Shown one piece after another: positions 9,417-20,649 of a DNA stretch of 64,000 bases (its first letter is position 1; every line of letters starts with the position of its first letter). The DNA comes from Sorghum bicolor. Its lineage: Eukaryota > Streptophyta > Magnoliopsida > Poales > Poaceae. Below the pieces are notes generated by a model that had not been told where the DNA came from, did not search any database, and saw nothing but the letters and a program-made list of their open reading frames with translations. The stretch lies in contig NC_012878.2 of assembly GCF_000003195.3 (NCBI RefSeq), positions 43,259,209-43,323,208 on the forward strand, written 5' to 3'. A program made the position numbers and the translations under genes.

Positions 9417-12400
9417 TGTAACACCCCAGTGTTATGGTTGCATCAAACATGTGCATAGCATGAGCATCATCTTTCCTTCAAAGCATCCATGATCATCATC
9501 TACCTTGAGACATGTCATCCTTTGCAAAAATGTGTTTTAAATTGCTTAAACAGGCTTCCTATGCTTATGTTTGAGTGAACAATGCTTGTGTTTGTGCTTA
9601 ATGCCTTGGTAAATAGCTTATCTATGCTTAACTTAATCTTGGGAACAATGTTCATGTTGATCACTTCTCCACAATAATCACTTAAGTCCTACTTATGCAA
9701 ATAGGCCCTAGAAACCCCTTTTGCTTAGGCTTTTAAAAAGTGTTTCATAAAATGTTTGCATGTCAAAACTTCCTACAGCAAAGTTGTAGCAAATTTTATA
9801 AGGAACAAAAGTTGTTTTATGGCCATCTCATGAAAATGATCACAAATAGCTCAAAAGTGGCCCACAAGGCAGATTTGGGGCTGTTTTCCACACTTAGAAA
9901 ATTTTCTAAGTCCCGGGTGGTTTGCAGTTTGCGCGATCGATTTTGGAAACTCCATATCTTTCAATCCAGGCCGATCTAGTCTTTGCTCTAGTTGACAAAG
10001 TTGTAGATCTCGCCTAGTACTCCAAGTTTGTCAACTACACCATCTCCTAATTCGCTCTGGTTTGGGAGATAATCACCGGTGAAGTCGCTCTGTCAGTCGG
10101 TCGATGCGCTGTCTGAATCAAGCTGACCTCGCCGACGTGGCCGACCGGCGGCAGCGCTCCGTCGCCATTTGGCGCCCGTACGCCGTTCCTGGCCCCGCCT
10201 GTCCGCCCTCGTCGCGTGCATGACCACCACGGCGACGCCCCGAGCGAGTGGACGCGTCCACTTCGCTCTGCCTCGCCCTCTCTCGCCTGAACCTCGCCCG
10301 CAGCGGGCTCTCCGCCGCGAGCTCACTCCGGCGAGCTCGTGTGCGCTCCTCTCTGCGTCTCCGTCCGCCAAACTCCACCCAAAGCTCTGCCGTGAGCCGC
10401 TCTCCAAGCTCCACCCTCTAACTCGCCGAGAAACCCACCGGTGAGCCGACATTTCCTTCTTCCCCCAAATCGGTCCGCCGTGACCCTCTTCTCCGGCGAA
10501 CTCAATGACGAGCGTTGTGAGGCTTCTCATCGTCTTTGGTTAGGTCCTAGAGGTAGCTTGGGTCATTAGCGAGCTTTTGCGCCACCTGGTGGACGCTCTA
10601 CCGGGTTCTCCGTCGCCGGACACGGTGTGCAGCGCCGCCGTGCTTCCGCCGGAGTTGGGTGCTCTCGTGGCCAGCGCTTTCCACGGGGATCCAGGCCAAG
10701 CCGCGTACCTAGGAAGCTTCGCCCTAGTCTGCTGGTGCTGTAGAAGGCCTTAGGTCACGCTCTACCGGCCTGAGGGCTCCGGCGTAACGCCGAGCACCTC
10801 CGCCGAGCCGCCATTGCCGACGGTGAGTCCCTTCCGGTGGCTCCGCCGTGGCAAAAGTGGGGTCAATCGAGTCGTTAGGGTTTGGGGATCACGTTGATGC
10901 CCTGGGTTTAGCCGGAGACCTCGCCGTCGCGGAGAAATCGCCGGCGAAGATCGCCTCGGCCGCGAGGAAGAAGAGCCTGACGGGTGGGACCCACTGTCAG
11001 CGACTCTCTCTTTCCCTCCTTTTCTTTTATTCAAAATCCTGATTTTTGGCTTTCTTGCAAAAATCATATCTCCTGTTTCTGAGATCCAAAAATTGTGAAA
11101 CAAATTTTGTGTTGTTTCTTGAGATGGCTAGTATTTAATAAAAATATAAAATGAATCATGTTTTCTGAGAAATTATTTATTAAGGATTTAATCTTGTTAT
11201 TTATGGATAAATGCATATCCCTGGTTTTACTGATTAGTTTGCTCTGAAAATTTTATGGTGGTCTTTGCATGGCATTAGAGTGCTCTGATAATTATTTCAT
11301 GATTTTTGGAGCACTGCAGTTGTGATATGTAATTTGTGTTTGAAATATGGCTTGTTTCTTTAATTAAATCACATAAAATAATTGGTGCTTATGCTGGTGC
11401 TCTATTTTGGTGGTAAACTTGTTTATGGTATTCCTAAGATATAAATAATCTGAAATCTGTTGTTTGACACTATATAAGTCATGTCTATGAATTTATGAAA
11501 TAAATGCCTTGATACATGTTAAATGCATATCTTTAATTTGGCATATGCAATGGTCCTGAAATTTTTATGGTGGTGATCTGATGTTATACTTGTGCCTCTG
11601 TAATTTTTGTAGATTTTTTCTGAGCACTTTAACTAAATACCTTGTAAATATGCCTTATCTAAAATTAATTAATAAATGCCTTGTTAAGTAATTGTTTTGG
11701 GGTTTTCAACTGATGATCTGGTGACCTTGTAATATGTTTGTGCTCATGAGTCATGTGGTTGGCATGGTTTGTGTTTTGATCATGTCATTAAATAATTAAC
11801 TATAGGGTTAAATGCTGTTCTGGACAGCAAGTGAGTAATTTAACTTTGCTTAATGATAACTTGACTTTCTGTGAAACTTGTATAAAACAAAGTTGTTCTA
11901 AACTTGTTGAACTAACTGAGGTTTAAATTTGAGGTCATTTGGCCAAGTAGTTTAAAAGTTATAGCTGTTCCAAGTTGGGTTCCAGAAATAGGGGTTCTCT
12001 GTTTTTCTGGGACAGAACCTGGAACTTTGTTAAAATGACTAGTTTAATGTTTGAATCTTGCTGTTATGTTTAAAGATGAGTTGTAGACAATTTCCTAAGC
12101 TTTCCATAATGTCCTTACTCATGTTTGTTGGACCTGCCTATCTATAATTATGATTTATTTACTGAGCATACTTGTTTTGTGTCGTTGGCTGCTTTGGTGC
12201 CATAATAGGTTTGGGTTATGTTAACTTGTTTATTCATGTGAGTTAGTATAACTCTTGCTCCGTAAATGAGTGTCCAGTGAGTTGCTTGTGTTATTAAGCA
12301 TTCATCTGTGGCATGTGCACCTTCTCATTCATCGAGCATGCAATAGGTGCACCGGACGTGGCAGTTTCCTTCGAGCTCCAAGCGAACCCCGAAGGCCAGG

Positions 12401-13980
12401 AAGGCAGCCAGGAGGTGGAGGTCCAGCAAGCCGGACTCGAGGAGCCCGAAGAAGAAGTTGAGTGCCCGAATCACGAGCCGGCATCGTTCGTGAAAGGCAA
12501 GCCCCGGAGCATTTTAAGCCTCCTCTATTTTCGAAAGTTTACTTAATACGTTATATCTATTGATGCATTACGTATAGGAGTTGTGATGAAACTGTTGCTG
12601 CATTCTACTCTATCCTTGTCCAGATAACTTACCCTCCCTGGTTGTAGAGTTAGGTTCGAGTAGCAGCTTAGCTATGCTTTAATCGGTAGAAGTCGGGTGA
12701 TATTCTGTCATCCGCGCGATATAGGGTTGTGTCGAGTCGCGATGGTCTATATGTGCTATCGTGGATGGAACCTGATCAAATTGACTTAAGCCGGGCGGAG
12801 TTTTGCAAGTGTGTAGTAACTCCGTCTGTGGCAGCTAAGGACCGATCGTTGCACGTCCTCTTGTCATGTTGAACGCATGCCTGACACTTAGTTGGCCGGA
12901 TAACTCGTTCCGACCGCGAAGCCGAGTAGTATGACTCAGGCCGGAAGACCGGGAAGTATAAAGTGCGCACTACCGGAGGAAGTGCGGTGTGCGGGGGACC
13001 ATTGGCGTAAGTCCAAAGGCAGGTGAGTTAAAATTCCTGACCTCCCTGGCAGAGTGGTAGCCCTGGGAGTGCGGCGCTGATCGGAGCCGCGATTTCTGAG
13101 TCGTACCAAAGGTGACCCTTTGGCTCTCCGGCAGGGGATGCTTGGGTGAGTGCTAGGAATAAACCTCCAGCTGGATAGGAATTCGATTCGAATCGCCGTC
13201 TCTCCCAGTTAGTGAGAACTTGACAGAGCAGCGGCAAACGTAGCATTCACTAATAAACTTGGTTCATGATAATGATGATAGCAAGAAGAACCTATGATGA
13301 AATTGAATTGTTTGGAATAATCAAGTGATGTATTGTAGTATAGGTGCTAATCTAGTGGTAGGCTGATGATAAATAAATCTGATGCTCTTAAAATAACTTA
13401 GTGGTAAGTTAAGCTTTTGGCAAAGAGGTGAGTCAACCAGCTCCACTTAAAACTCAGCCTTGCATGATCCTTGATGTCTTTTATGTTACTAGACGGGTAA
13501 GTCTAGCTGAGTACATCCTCGTACTCAGGGTTTATTCCCACCTGTTGCAGATGATATCTTCTATGACGGTTTCTGCAAGACCTGTCTCCATCCCGCTGGG
13601 GATGAGGACTAACCGTGGGCACGGTTCTCTAATCTTCTCGTCTATGATGCTTTTGGGAGGATGACCTAGACTCTGGCAGTAACGAACTTGTGAACTGAAC
13701 TTTGAACAAGTGTGTGTACTTATTTTGCTTCCGCTACTTCGAACAAGTGTTGTAATAACTTAATACTCCGATGTGGTGCCGCTTCGACGGCAATGAATGA
13801 CTATGTAACATTCGTTGTGTTTATGTTGAACTATTACGATCTTGGTTTGTTGCGAGTTGGTTCGAAGTCCTTCGTGATTTCGATTGACTACCGGGATTAT
13901 ATGGGCTCAAGTCTAGAAACTTGATTGTTTGACGATCGTTTCTGTACTTGAACTCTTATAATTTGGTCGGTTCTGTGACA
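9417..13980 (+). repeat. 5' LTR of element B
   Basis: 4,564 bp, TGTAACACC...TTCTGTGACA. It contains a GC-rich stretch (10080-10990) and an AT-rich middle (11100-12250). Short frames inside (for example 12313-12546) are shared with the 3' LTR because the LTRs are copies, so conservation between them is not evidence of coding. Confidence 0.93.
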
Positions 13981-13982
13981 GC

Positions 13983-13994
13983 TGGTATCGGAGC
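13983..13994 (+). other. Primer binding site of element B (initiator tRNA-Met type)
   Basis: TGGTATCGGAGC, 2 nt after the LTR, matches the complement of the tRNA-iMet 3' end with one mismatch. Confidence 0.85.
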
Positions 13995-14300
13995 AAGTTC
14001 AGCATTATAAATGCAGCGTTTGTGTATTTAAAACAAAAGAATTTTAAAATAAAATGGTGTAAAACAAATAATTAAGTTATGCCAGTGGTCGAATCCTCCT
14101 TGCCCATATAAGGACTCTAGGTGGCTATTTAAGTACTGACTTGGGGGGTTGTATTTATGCATCTTCGGCAGTACTCAGGTATGGATGTGTGATGACCGCA
14201 CTATGCTACCCTGTGGTCTAATGGTGGAGGTAGGCTTCATATGTGAATTAGCCACATATGTCGCTAGATTTAAATTATGCAACGTCGCACCTACGCTCAG

Positions 14301-14306
14301 GTAAGT
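14301..14306 (+). promoter_or_regulatory. Splice donor in the leader of element B
   Basis: CAG|GTAAGT at 14298-14306 is a perfect plant donor. Acceptors abut the ORF0 ATG (TTTCCACAG, ending 14801) and the gag ATG (GTCTTTTCAG, ending 16242). Confidence 0.5.
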
Positions 14307-14801
14307 GTGAGCTGTGAGAGCATGATCGTCCAAACGGCGGTCTAGGGGAGTGTTCGCGGTGGTTTTCTGGAGTGGTTACATGTCGAAACCATGGAGCCAC
14401 GAAAGAAACTTAATTGGGGAGTATTTAATTTCTCGGGTAGTTGTGGTGTCATTGTTGGGGCATGTTGGGCATGTCCAAGCAATGTGCACTTAGTTTACTG
14501 CTTTCTTGAGTGATATATATTGGGAACTGTTGGGCTGAAATGAAGTTTTCTGCAGGTACTCTAACAGCGCACGTATAAACCGATAGTTACCGTATCGAGA
14601 GACGAATGTATGCCACCGTATATCCGTTAGAATATTAATTTTCTAAGTTTGTGAGGACGTACGGTTCGTGCATGCATCATGTCGCATTCATACATACATT
14701 CTGTCCGCTTCTTCCCTTACAATTTCGTCCCTTTTTAATTAATTAAAATGTTGCTTCAACTAATCCTCTTTTACCCATGGTATTCCTATTTCTTTCCACA
14801 G

Positions 14802-15887
14802 ATGGACGCACCCGCTTCACCTCGTCCCAGTGACACTTTCTTGCACGAGTTTGGCACTCCTACCCTGCTCTGGAGAGTGTTACGGACTGTTGGGTATACT
14901 GAGCCACCTTAGTATTCTTGGTGGGAGATGGAGAGCACAGGAGGGATCCAGTGGTTTGCTGTGCAGGGAGTTGTCCCTCCCCATGGGGACAAGCCTGCAT
15001 GGACAGGCTGGACGTGCAGCTCAGATGGGCAGACTCCTTGGGAGGCAGCTCAGGTTGCAGCCCAGACTATCCTGCTCGACATCTGTCAGAGGTGTGGTGA
15101 CGAGCTGACAGGAGGACCAGCGGCCTCCATTCCTAGTGCTGACCCAGCAGCCGCGGAGTGGAAACAGGCTGATGGTTGTGCTTTGGTTCGAGGCAGAGGA
15201 GAGAGAGCTGAGAGCACTAGTCCTGCTATGAGTGCTATGATGGCTGTACTCAAGCTGATCAGTCAGCGAGAGGGCACCTATGCACAGGTGATGGTGGCTA
15301 TTCGCAGGGCCCAGGAGATGCAGCGGAAGGCTGAAAAGCGTGCTCGCAAGTTTCGCAAGCAAGCTAGACTCCTGGAGCAAACTCAGAAGGACCGCAATGA
15401 CTGGGAGGACATAGCGGAGTACCGTAGACAGCAGTGGGTGAAGGCCATCAGAGAGAGAGATCATAAGCAGGATCAGATGAGCCAGTTAGCTCGAGAGAGG
15501 GAGACTTTGCAGGAGCGCTTGGTGCAGCTCACCCGTGAGAGGGATACTGCACTCCGTGTGTCGGAGAACAGGCGCCGAGCATGGGAGATGCACCGAGTTC
15601 AGTCGCTTGAGCGGGAGAACTATCTACAGGGTCAGATTGAGGCTGGTCTTGTGGAGATTCACCGTCTCAACAACTTGCTACACCCTATTCCTCGCCCTAT
15701 ACCCGTGTATCCAGAGGTGGGACCTCAGGTGATTGTGGCCGATGATGATGGTATGGAGGTTGATGGACCAGCAGCGGCTGCACCACCTTTACACGAGGAC
15801 GTGGAGGACGAGGAGCTTGAGCCGGTTAGCGACGAGGATGGAGAGGCGATCTTTGACGCTGACTCGGACGACGAGCCTGGAGTGTAG
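14802..15887 (+). pseudogene. ORF0 of element B (coiled-coil protein, one nonsense codon)
   Basis: The frame opens at ATG 14802, directly after an acceptor-like TTTCCACAG. It meets TAG at 14910-14912 and continues open to 15887. The body (about residues 140-280) is a long Arg/Glu-rich coiled coil (for example RERETLQERLVQLTRERD). The C-terminus is acidic (Asp/Glu-rich). Rice elements RIRE3 and RIRE8 are known to carry an extra ORF between 5' LTR and gag, and this matches its place; the function is unknown. The TAG is one transition away from CAG. A shorter product could start at the internal ATG 14928. Confidence 0.75.
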
Positions 15888-16242
15888 GGAGTAGTGAGTA
15901 GTTGCTGCCAGGATCTTTTGTTGTATGCCAGTCGCTGTGTTGCTTTTGTAACCATGTGTAATCCGAAACTTTGACCTTGACTCATGGCATGTACTGGAGG
16001 GGTGTAATACCTTCATGGACCCTATGTGCAGTCTTTATGATCGTTATGTTATGCCGATGTTTTCCGTTGTGGTGCGTATTGCGGATATCTATGTCATGTG
16101 TTGGATTGGTGATGTTGTTTTGTGGAATGGAATTGTTGTGCCTTTCTGTAAAGCTATTCTCTCGAATACTTTCAGGCATGAATATAAATTCTTCTGCGGC
16201 AAATCTTGTCATCATCAATGCTCACTGACTGTGTCTTTTCAG

Positions 16243-19200
16243 ATGTCTCGTGGCACCCGAGGTGCGGAACAGCGTGCAAACATGAATCCACCACCTCCTC
16301 CTCCACTACCAAATCCAGCTGAGCTGATGCAAATGATGGTGGAAAATTAGAGGATGCTCACTGAGACCATCAACCGGATGGCAAATCAGGGAGGCCGTAA
16401 TGCACAGGAAGGGCCAGCTCCTAACCAGTATAGTAGTTTCAAGGACTTCATGGATACGAAGCCCCCACCTTTCAGAGAAGCGGAAGAACCCCTTCAAGCT
16501 GAAGAGTGGCTGAATACGGTGGAACAAAAGTTTCGCCTACTTCGTTTGACTGAAGGTTTGAAGGCAGAGTATGCAGCTCATCAACTGCAAGGACCGGCAG
16601 GCATCTGGTGGAATCAGTATCGGGAAGCTCTTCCAGCCGACACCGTGCTTGATTGGAATCTTTTCCGTGATGCTTTTAGAGGGCATTTTATTCCTCCGGG
16701 TGTTATGGAGATGAAGCACACCGAGTTCATGCAGCTGACTCAGGGCAACAAGACTCTGAAGGAGTATTTGCATGCTTTCAATCACTTGTCTAGGTATGCT
16801 CCTGAGTTTGTGAACACGGAGACGAAAAAGATCGCTAGTTTCAAGCGGGGTTTGGGTCCCAAATTGCTGAAGACTATGGGCCGCACTAAGTGTGCAACTT
16901 TCAACGAGTTTGTCAGTGATGCTCTCACCCAAGAGAACTATAACACTGTGTACACTGCGACCAAGACTCGCAAGAGGGCTTTTGAGGCCGGGGCAGGATC
17001 ATCTCAGTCCAAGGCTCCAGTGGCAGCTAAGCCACCATTCCGTGCTCCAACCCCCAACTAGCGATACCGCCCTCCAATGAAGAAGAATCAGGCAAAGACG
17101 GGTTTCCGCAAGGGGTACTCTATTGCTCTTCCTAGGGGCAACACGGGTCCCAACTATGCCAAGACTCCACCTGCCAACCGTCCGTGCTGGAACTGCAATC
17201 AGACCGGGCATTGGCAGAGCAACTGTCCTTACCCGCCAAAGAAGGGCAACCAGGGGAACGTCCGTCAGGGGCGTGTTCATTACACAACTGTGGAGGCAAT
17301 CCCTGCTGGTGAGGTAGTCACGGCTGGTAAGTTTCTGGTCAATCAACATGATGCACTCGTGCTTTTTGATTCTGGAGCATCGCATTCTTTTGTGAGTTCT
17401 GAATTTGTATCTAAGCATAGCATCAAGACCATCACACTTGATAAGGGCAGTTATTGTATTAGTGCTGCGGGGAATGATATTTCCACCAATCAAGTGGTTT
17501 TGGGGGCAACTCTGGAGATAGGAGGCCGTCAGTTTCTTGCTGATCTGGTTGTTTTACCCGGTGTGGGCATAGATGTAATTCTGGGGATGAAGTGGATGAG
17601 TGGTAATGGAGTTCTTATAGACACCACCACTCGTGCAGTGATGTTGAAAGACCCAGATACCAAGGAGGCATTTCTAGTGCAACTCCCTCGTGATATTCAA
17701 ATCTGTAGCACTGTGAATGCAGTTATCTCTAAGGCTATTCAGGATATTCCGGTGGTGTGTGAGTTTCCGGATGTTTTTCCTGATGATCTACCCGGGCTTC
17801 CTCCGGATCGGGATGTGGAGTTTAAAATTGAATTGATTCCAGGCACCGCTCCGATCTCTAGAAGACCTTATAGGATGCCGCCTAATGAATTAGCTGAGCT
17901 TAAGACCCAACTAAATGAGTTGTTGCAGAAGGGTCTTATTCGTCCTAGTTCTTCTCCTTGGGGTTGTCCGGCTATCTTTGTGAAGAAGAAGGATCAGTCT
18001 TTGCGCATGTGTGTGGACTATCGTCCTCTAAATGCGGTGACTATCAAGAACAAATACCCTCTTCCTCGCATTGACATCTTGTTTGATCAGTTGTCTAAAG
18101 CTAAGGTATTCTCCAAGATTGATTTGCGATCTGGGTACCATCAGATCAAGATCCGTCCTGAAGATATCCCTAAGACGGCTTTCTCGACGAGGTATGGGTT
18201 GTATGAGTACCTTGTCATGTCCTTCGGGCTTACGAATGCACCTGCTCATTTCATGTATCTTATGAATTCGGTGTTCATGCCCGAATTGGACAAGTTTGTA
18301 GTGGTCTTCATTGATGATATCTTGGTATATTCTTGCAATGAAGAGGAGCATGCAGAGCATCTGCGTGTCGTGTTGTCGCGTTTGCGCGAACATCAGCTTT
18401 ATGCTAAGTTTAGCAAATGCGAGTTTTGGCTAAAGAAAGTACCTTTCTTGGGCCATGTCTTATCTGAAGAAGGCATATCAGTAGATCCGGCTAAGGTGCA
18501 AGAGGTGCTGGATTGGAAAGTTCCAACTTCGGTACACGAGGTTCGGAGTTTTCTCGGTCTGGCTGGGTATTGCCGTCGATTTATTCCGGAGTTCTCCAAA
18601 ATATCCAAGCCTATGACTCGTCTACTTCAGAAAGATGAGAAGTTTGTGTGGACACCTGAGTGTGAAGAGGCATTCCACAAGTTGAGGACACTGTTGACAT
18701 CAGCTCCTGTCCTAGCTCAACCTGATATCGAGAAGCCTTTCGATGTCTTTTGTGACGCATCAGGCATTGGTTTAGGCTGTGTGTTGATGCAGGAAGGTCG
18801 CGTTATCGCGTATGCCTCGCGCCAACTTCGAAAGCATGAGGTCAATTACCCCACTCATGACTTAGAATTGGCAGCAGTTGTTCATGCTTTGAAAATCTGG
18901 AGGCATTATCTGCTGGGTAATCTGTGTAATATCTACACCGATCATAAGAGCCTCAAGTATATCTTCACTCAACCTGAACTGAACATGCGGCAGCGAAGGT
19001 GGCTTGAGTTGATTAAAGACTATAATCTCCAAGTGCACTATCATCCGGGCAAGGCAAACGTGGTGGCGGATGCCTTGAGTCGGAAAGCGCACTGTCACTC
19101 AATCCAAGTGGAAGATCCGTTGTTGTCACATCTTATGCATCCACTTGTGCTCAACCAGATTTCTCTGGAAAGTACCATTCGCAACCGAGTCATCGAATTG

Positions 19201-20607
19201 CAGCAGACAGATGTAGGCATCCACCATATCAAGAGAAAGATGAAAGAAGAAGAAACCAAGCATTTCCGGGTTGATGAAAACGGAATTCTTTGGTTCAAGG
19301 ATCGACTTGTGGTCCCGAAAGACCGCGAGCTGCGAAATCAGATCTTATCTGAAGCTCATTCATCCAAAATGTCTATCCATCCTGGTAGTAGCAAGATGTA
19401 TCAGGATCTGAAACCTTTGTTTTGGTGGACAAAGATGAAAAAGGAGATAGCGGCTTTTGTCGCTCGTTGTGACAATTGTTGTCGCGTGAAGGCTGTTCAC
19501 CTGAAAGCTGGTTTACTTCAACCCTTGTCAATTCCTGGTTGGAAATGGGAAGAAGTCAGCATGGATTTCATCAGTGGACTCCCAACTTCTGTTAAGGGTT
19601 ATGACTCCATCTGGGTGGTTGTGGATCGTTTGACCAAGGTTGCTCGATTTATTCCAGTCCGAACTGATTATCGTCCCCATCAGTATGCGGAGTTGTATTT
19701 CGAGCACATTGTTCGTCAGTATGGTGTGCCTCGAACAATCATATCTGATCGTGGACCACAATTCACTGCTCGTTTTTGGGAATGTCTTCATGAGCAGATT
19801 GGTACTCACCTGGTCCGCAGCTCTGCTTATCACCCCCAAACAGCAGGTCAAACTGAACGAGTTAACTAGATCCTTGAAGATATGTTGAGGGCATGTGCTC
19901 TCTCATCAAAAGGTTCTTGGGTTAAGTGGTTGCCATTAGCTGAGTTCTCCTACAACAACAGTTATCAGGAGAGTATCAAAATGGCTCCATTTGAAGCCTT
20001 ATACGGTCGAAAGTGTCGAACCCCGTTGAATTGGGTAGAAGCTGGAGAGCGAAGATTCTACGGCATCGATTTCGTGAACGAAGCGGAGCAGAAAGTCCGT
20101 GTTATCCAGCAACACCTGGAAGCTGCTCAAGCTCGTCAGAAAAGTTATGCTGACAAGAGAAGGAAGCCGATTGAGTTTTCAGTTGGTGACCATGTGTACA
20201 TCAAGGTGTCTCCGATGAAGGGTGTACAAAGGTTCGGAGTCAAGCGAAAGCTTGCGCCTCGCTATGTGGGACCTTATCGGATTCTCGAACGGAAAGGGAA
20301 TGTGGCATACAAAGTTCAACTCCCAGTTGCGCTTCGAGCTATCTTCCCCGTTTTCCACGTATCACAATTGAAGAAGTGCCTTCGTGTACCGGAGGAACGA
20401 GTGGAAATTCGGGATATCAAGTTAAAGTCCGACTTGGTGTATGAGGAGAAACCCGTAGCGATTCTTGATCGCAAGGAACGGGAAACGCGTAATCGTGTGG
20501 TTAAACTCTACAAGGTGTTGTGGAGTAACCACGGGGAAGAAGATGCCACTTGGGAGACGGAGGATTATTTAAAAGAAGTTTACAAAACCTTCTTCGAAAA
20601 TCAGTAA
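16243..20607 (+). pseudogene. gag-pol: Gag-pol polyprotein of element B (three TAG codons)
   Basis: One frame from ATG 16243 to 20607, broken only by TAG at 16348, 17059 and 19867; no frameshift was found. Gag core at 16500-16870; CCHC knuckle [14 protein letters not shown] at about 17186; protease motif [10 protein letters not shown] at about 17368. Reverse transcriptase runs about 17930-18430, with MCVDYRPLN and FIDD. RNase H starts near 18745 ([10 protein letters not shown]) and includes YTDHKSLKY. Integrase has a zinc-binding region near 19390-19490 and core residues D (SMDFISG), D (ISDRGPQF) and E (AGQTER). The C-terminal chromodomain at about 20430-20590 ends WETEDYLKEVYKTF. Chromodomains steer integration to modified histones. 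The third TAG lies just after the integrase catalytic Glu motif, where glutamine is near-invariant. As written the copy cannot make full-length Pol unless TAG is read through. Confidence 0.93.
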
Positions 20608-20637
20608 GCTTTCAAATCTCGGGACGAGATTTTTGTT

Positions 20638-20649
20638 AGGGGGGAGGGC
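20638..20649 (+). other. Polypurine tract of element B
   Basis: AGGGGGGAGGGC directly before the 3' LTR; it primes plus-strand DNA synthesis. Confidence 0.85.

Noticed and set aside
10093..10530. Minus-strand Arg-rich frame in the LTR of element B, repeated at 21326-21763
   Set aside because: GC-rich LTR sequence; present twice only because LTRs are copies; composition-driven Arg/Gly/Ser frame.
12313..12546. 77-codon frame in both LTRs of element B
   Set aside because: Looks acidic and ordered, but its conservation between LTRs carries no coding information; no start context or domain supports it.
16348..19869. Programmed TAG read-through or a recoded genetic code
   Set aside because: TAG also breaks unrelated pseudogenes and repeats here, and no read-through context such as TAG-CAA-TTA follows; mutation at CAG sites explains it more simply.
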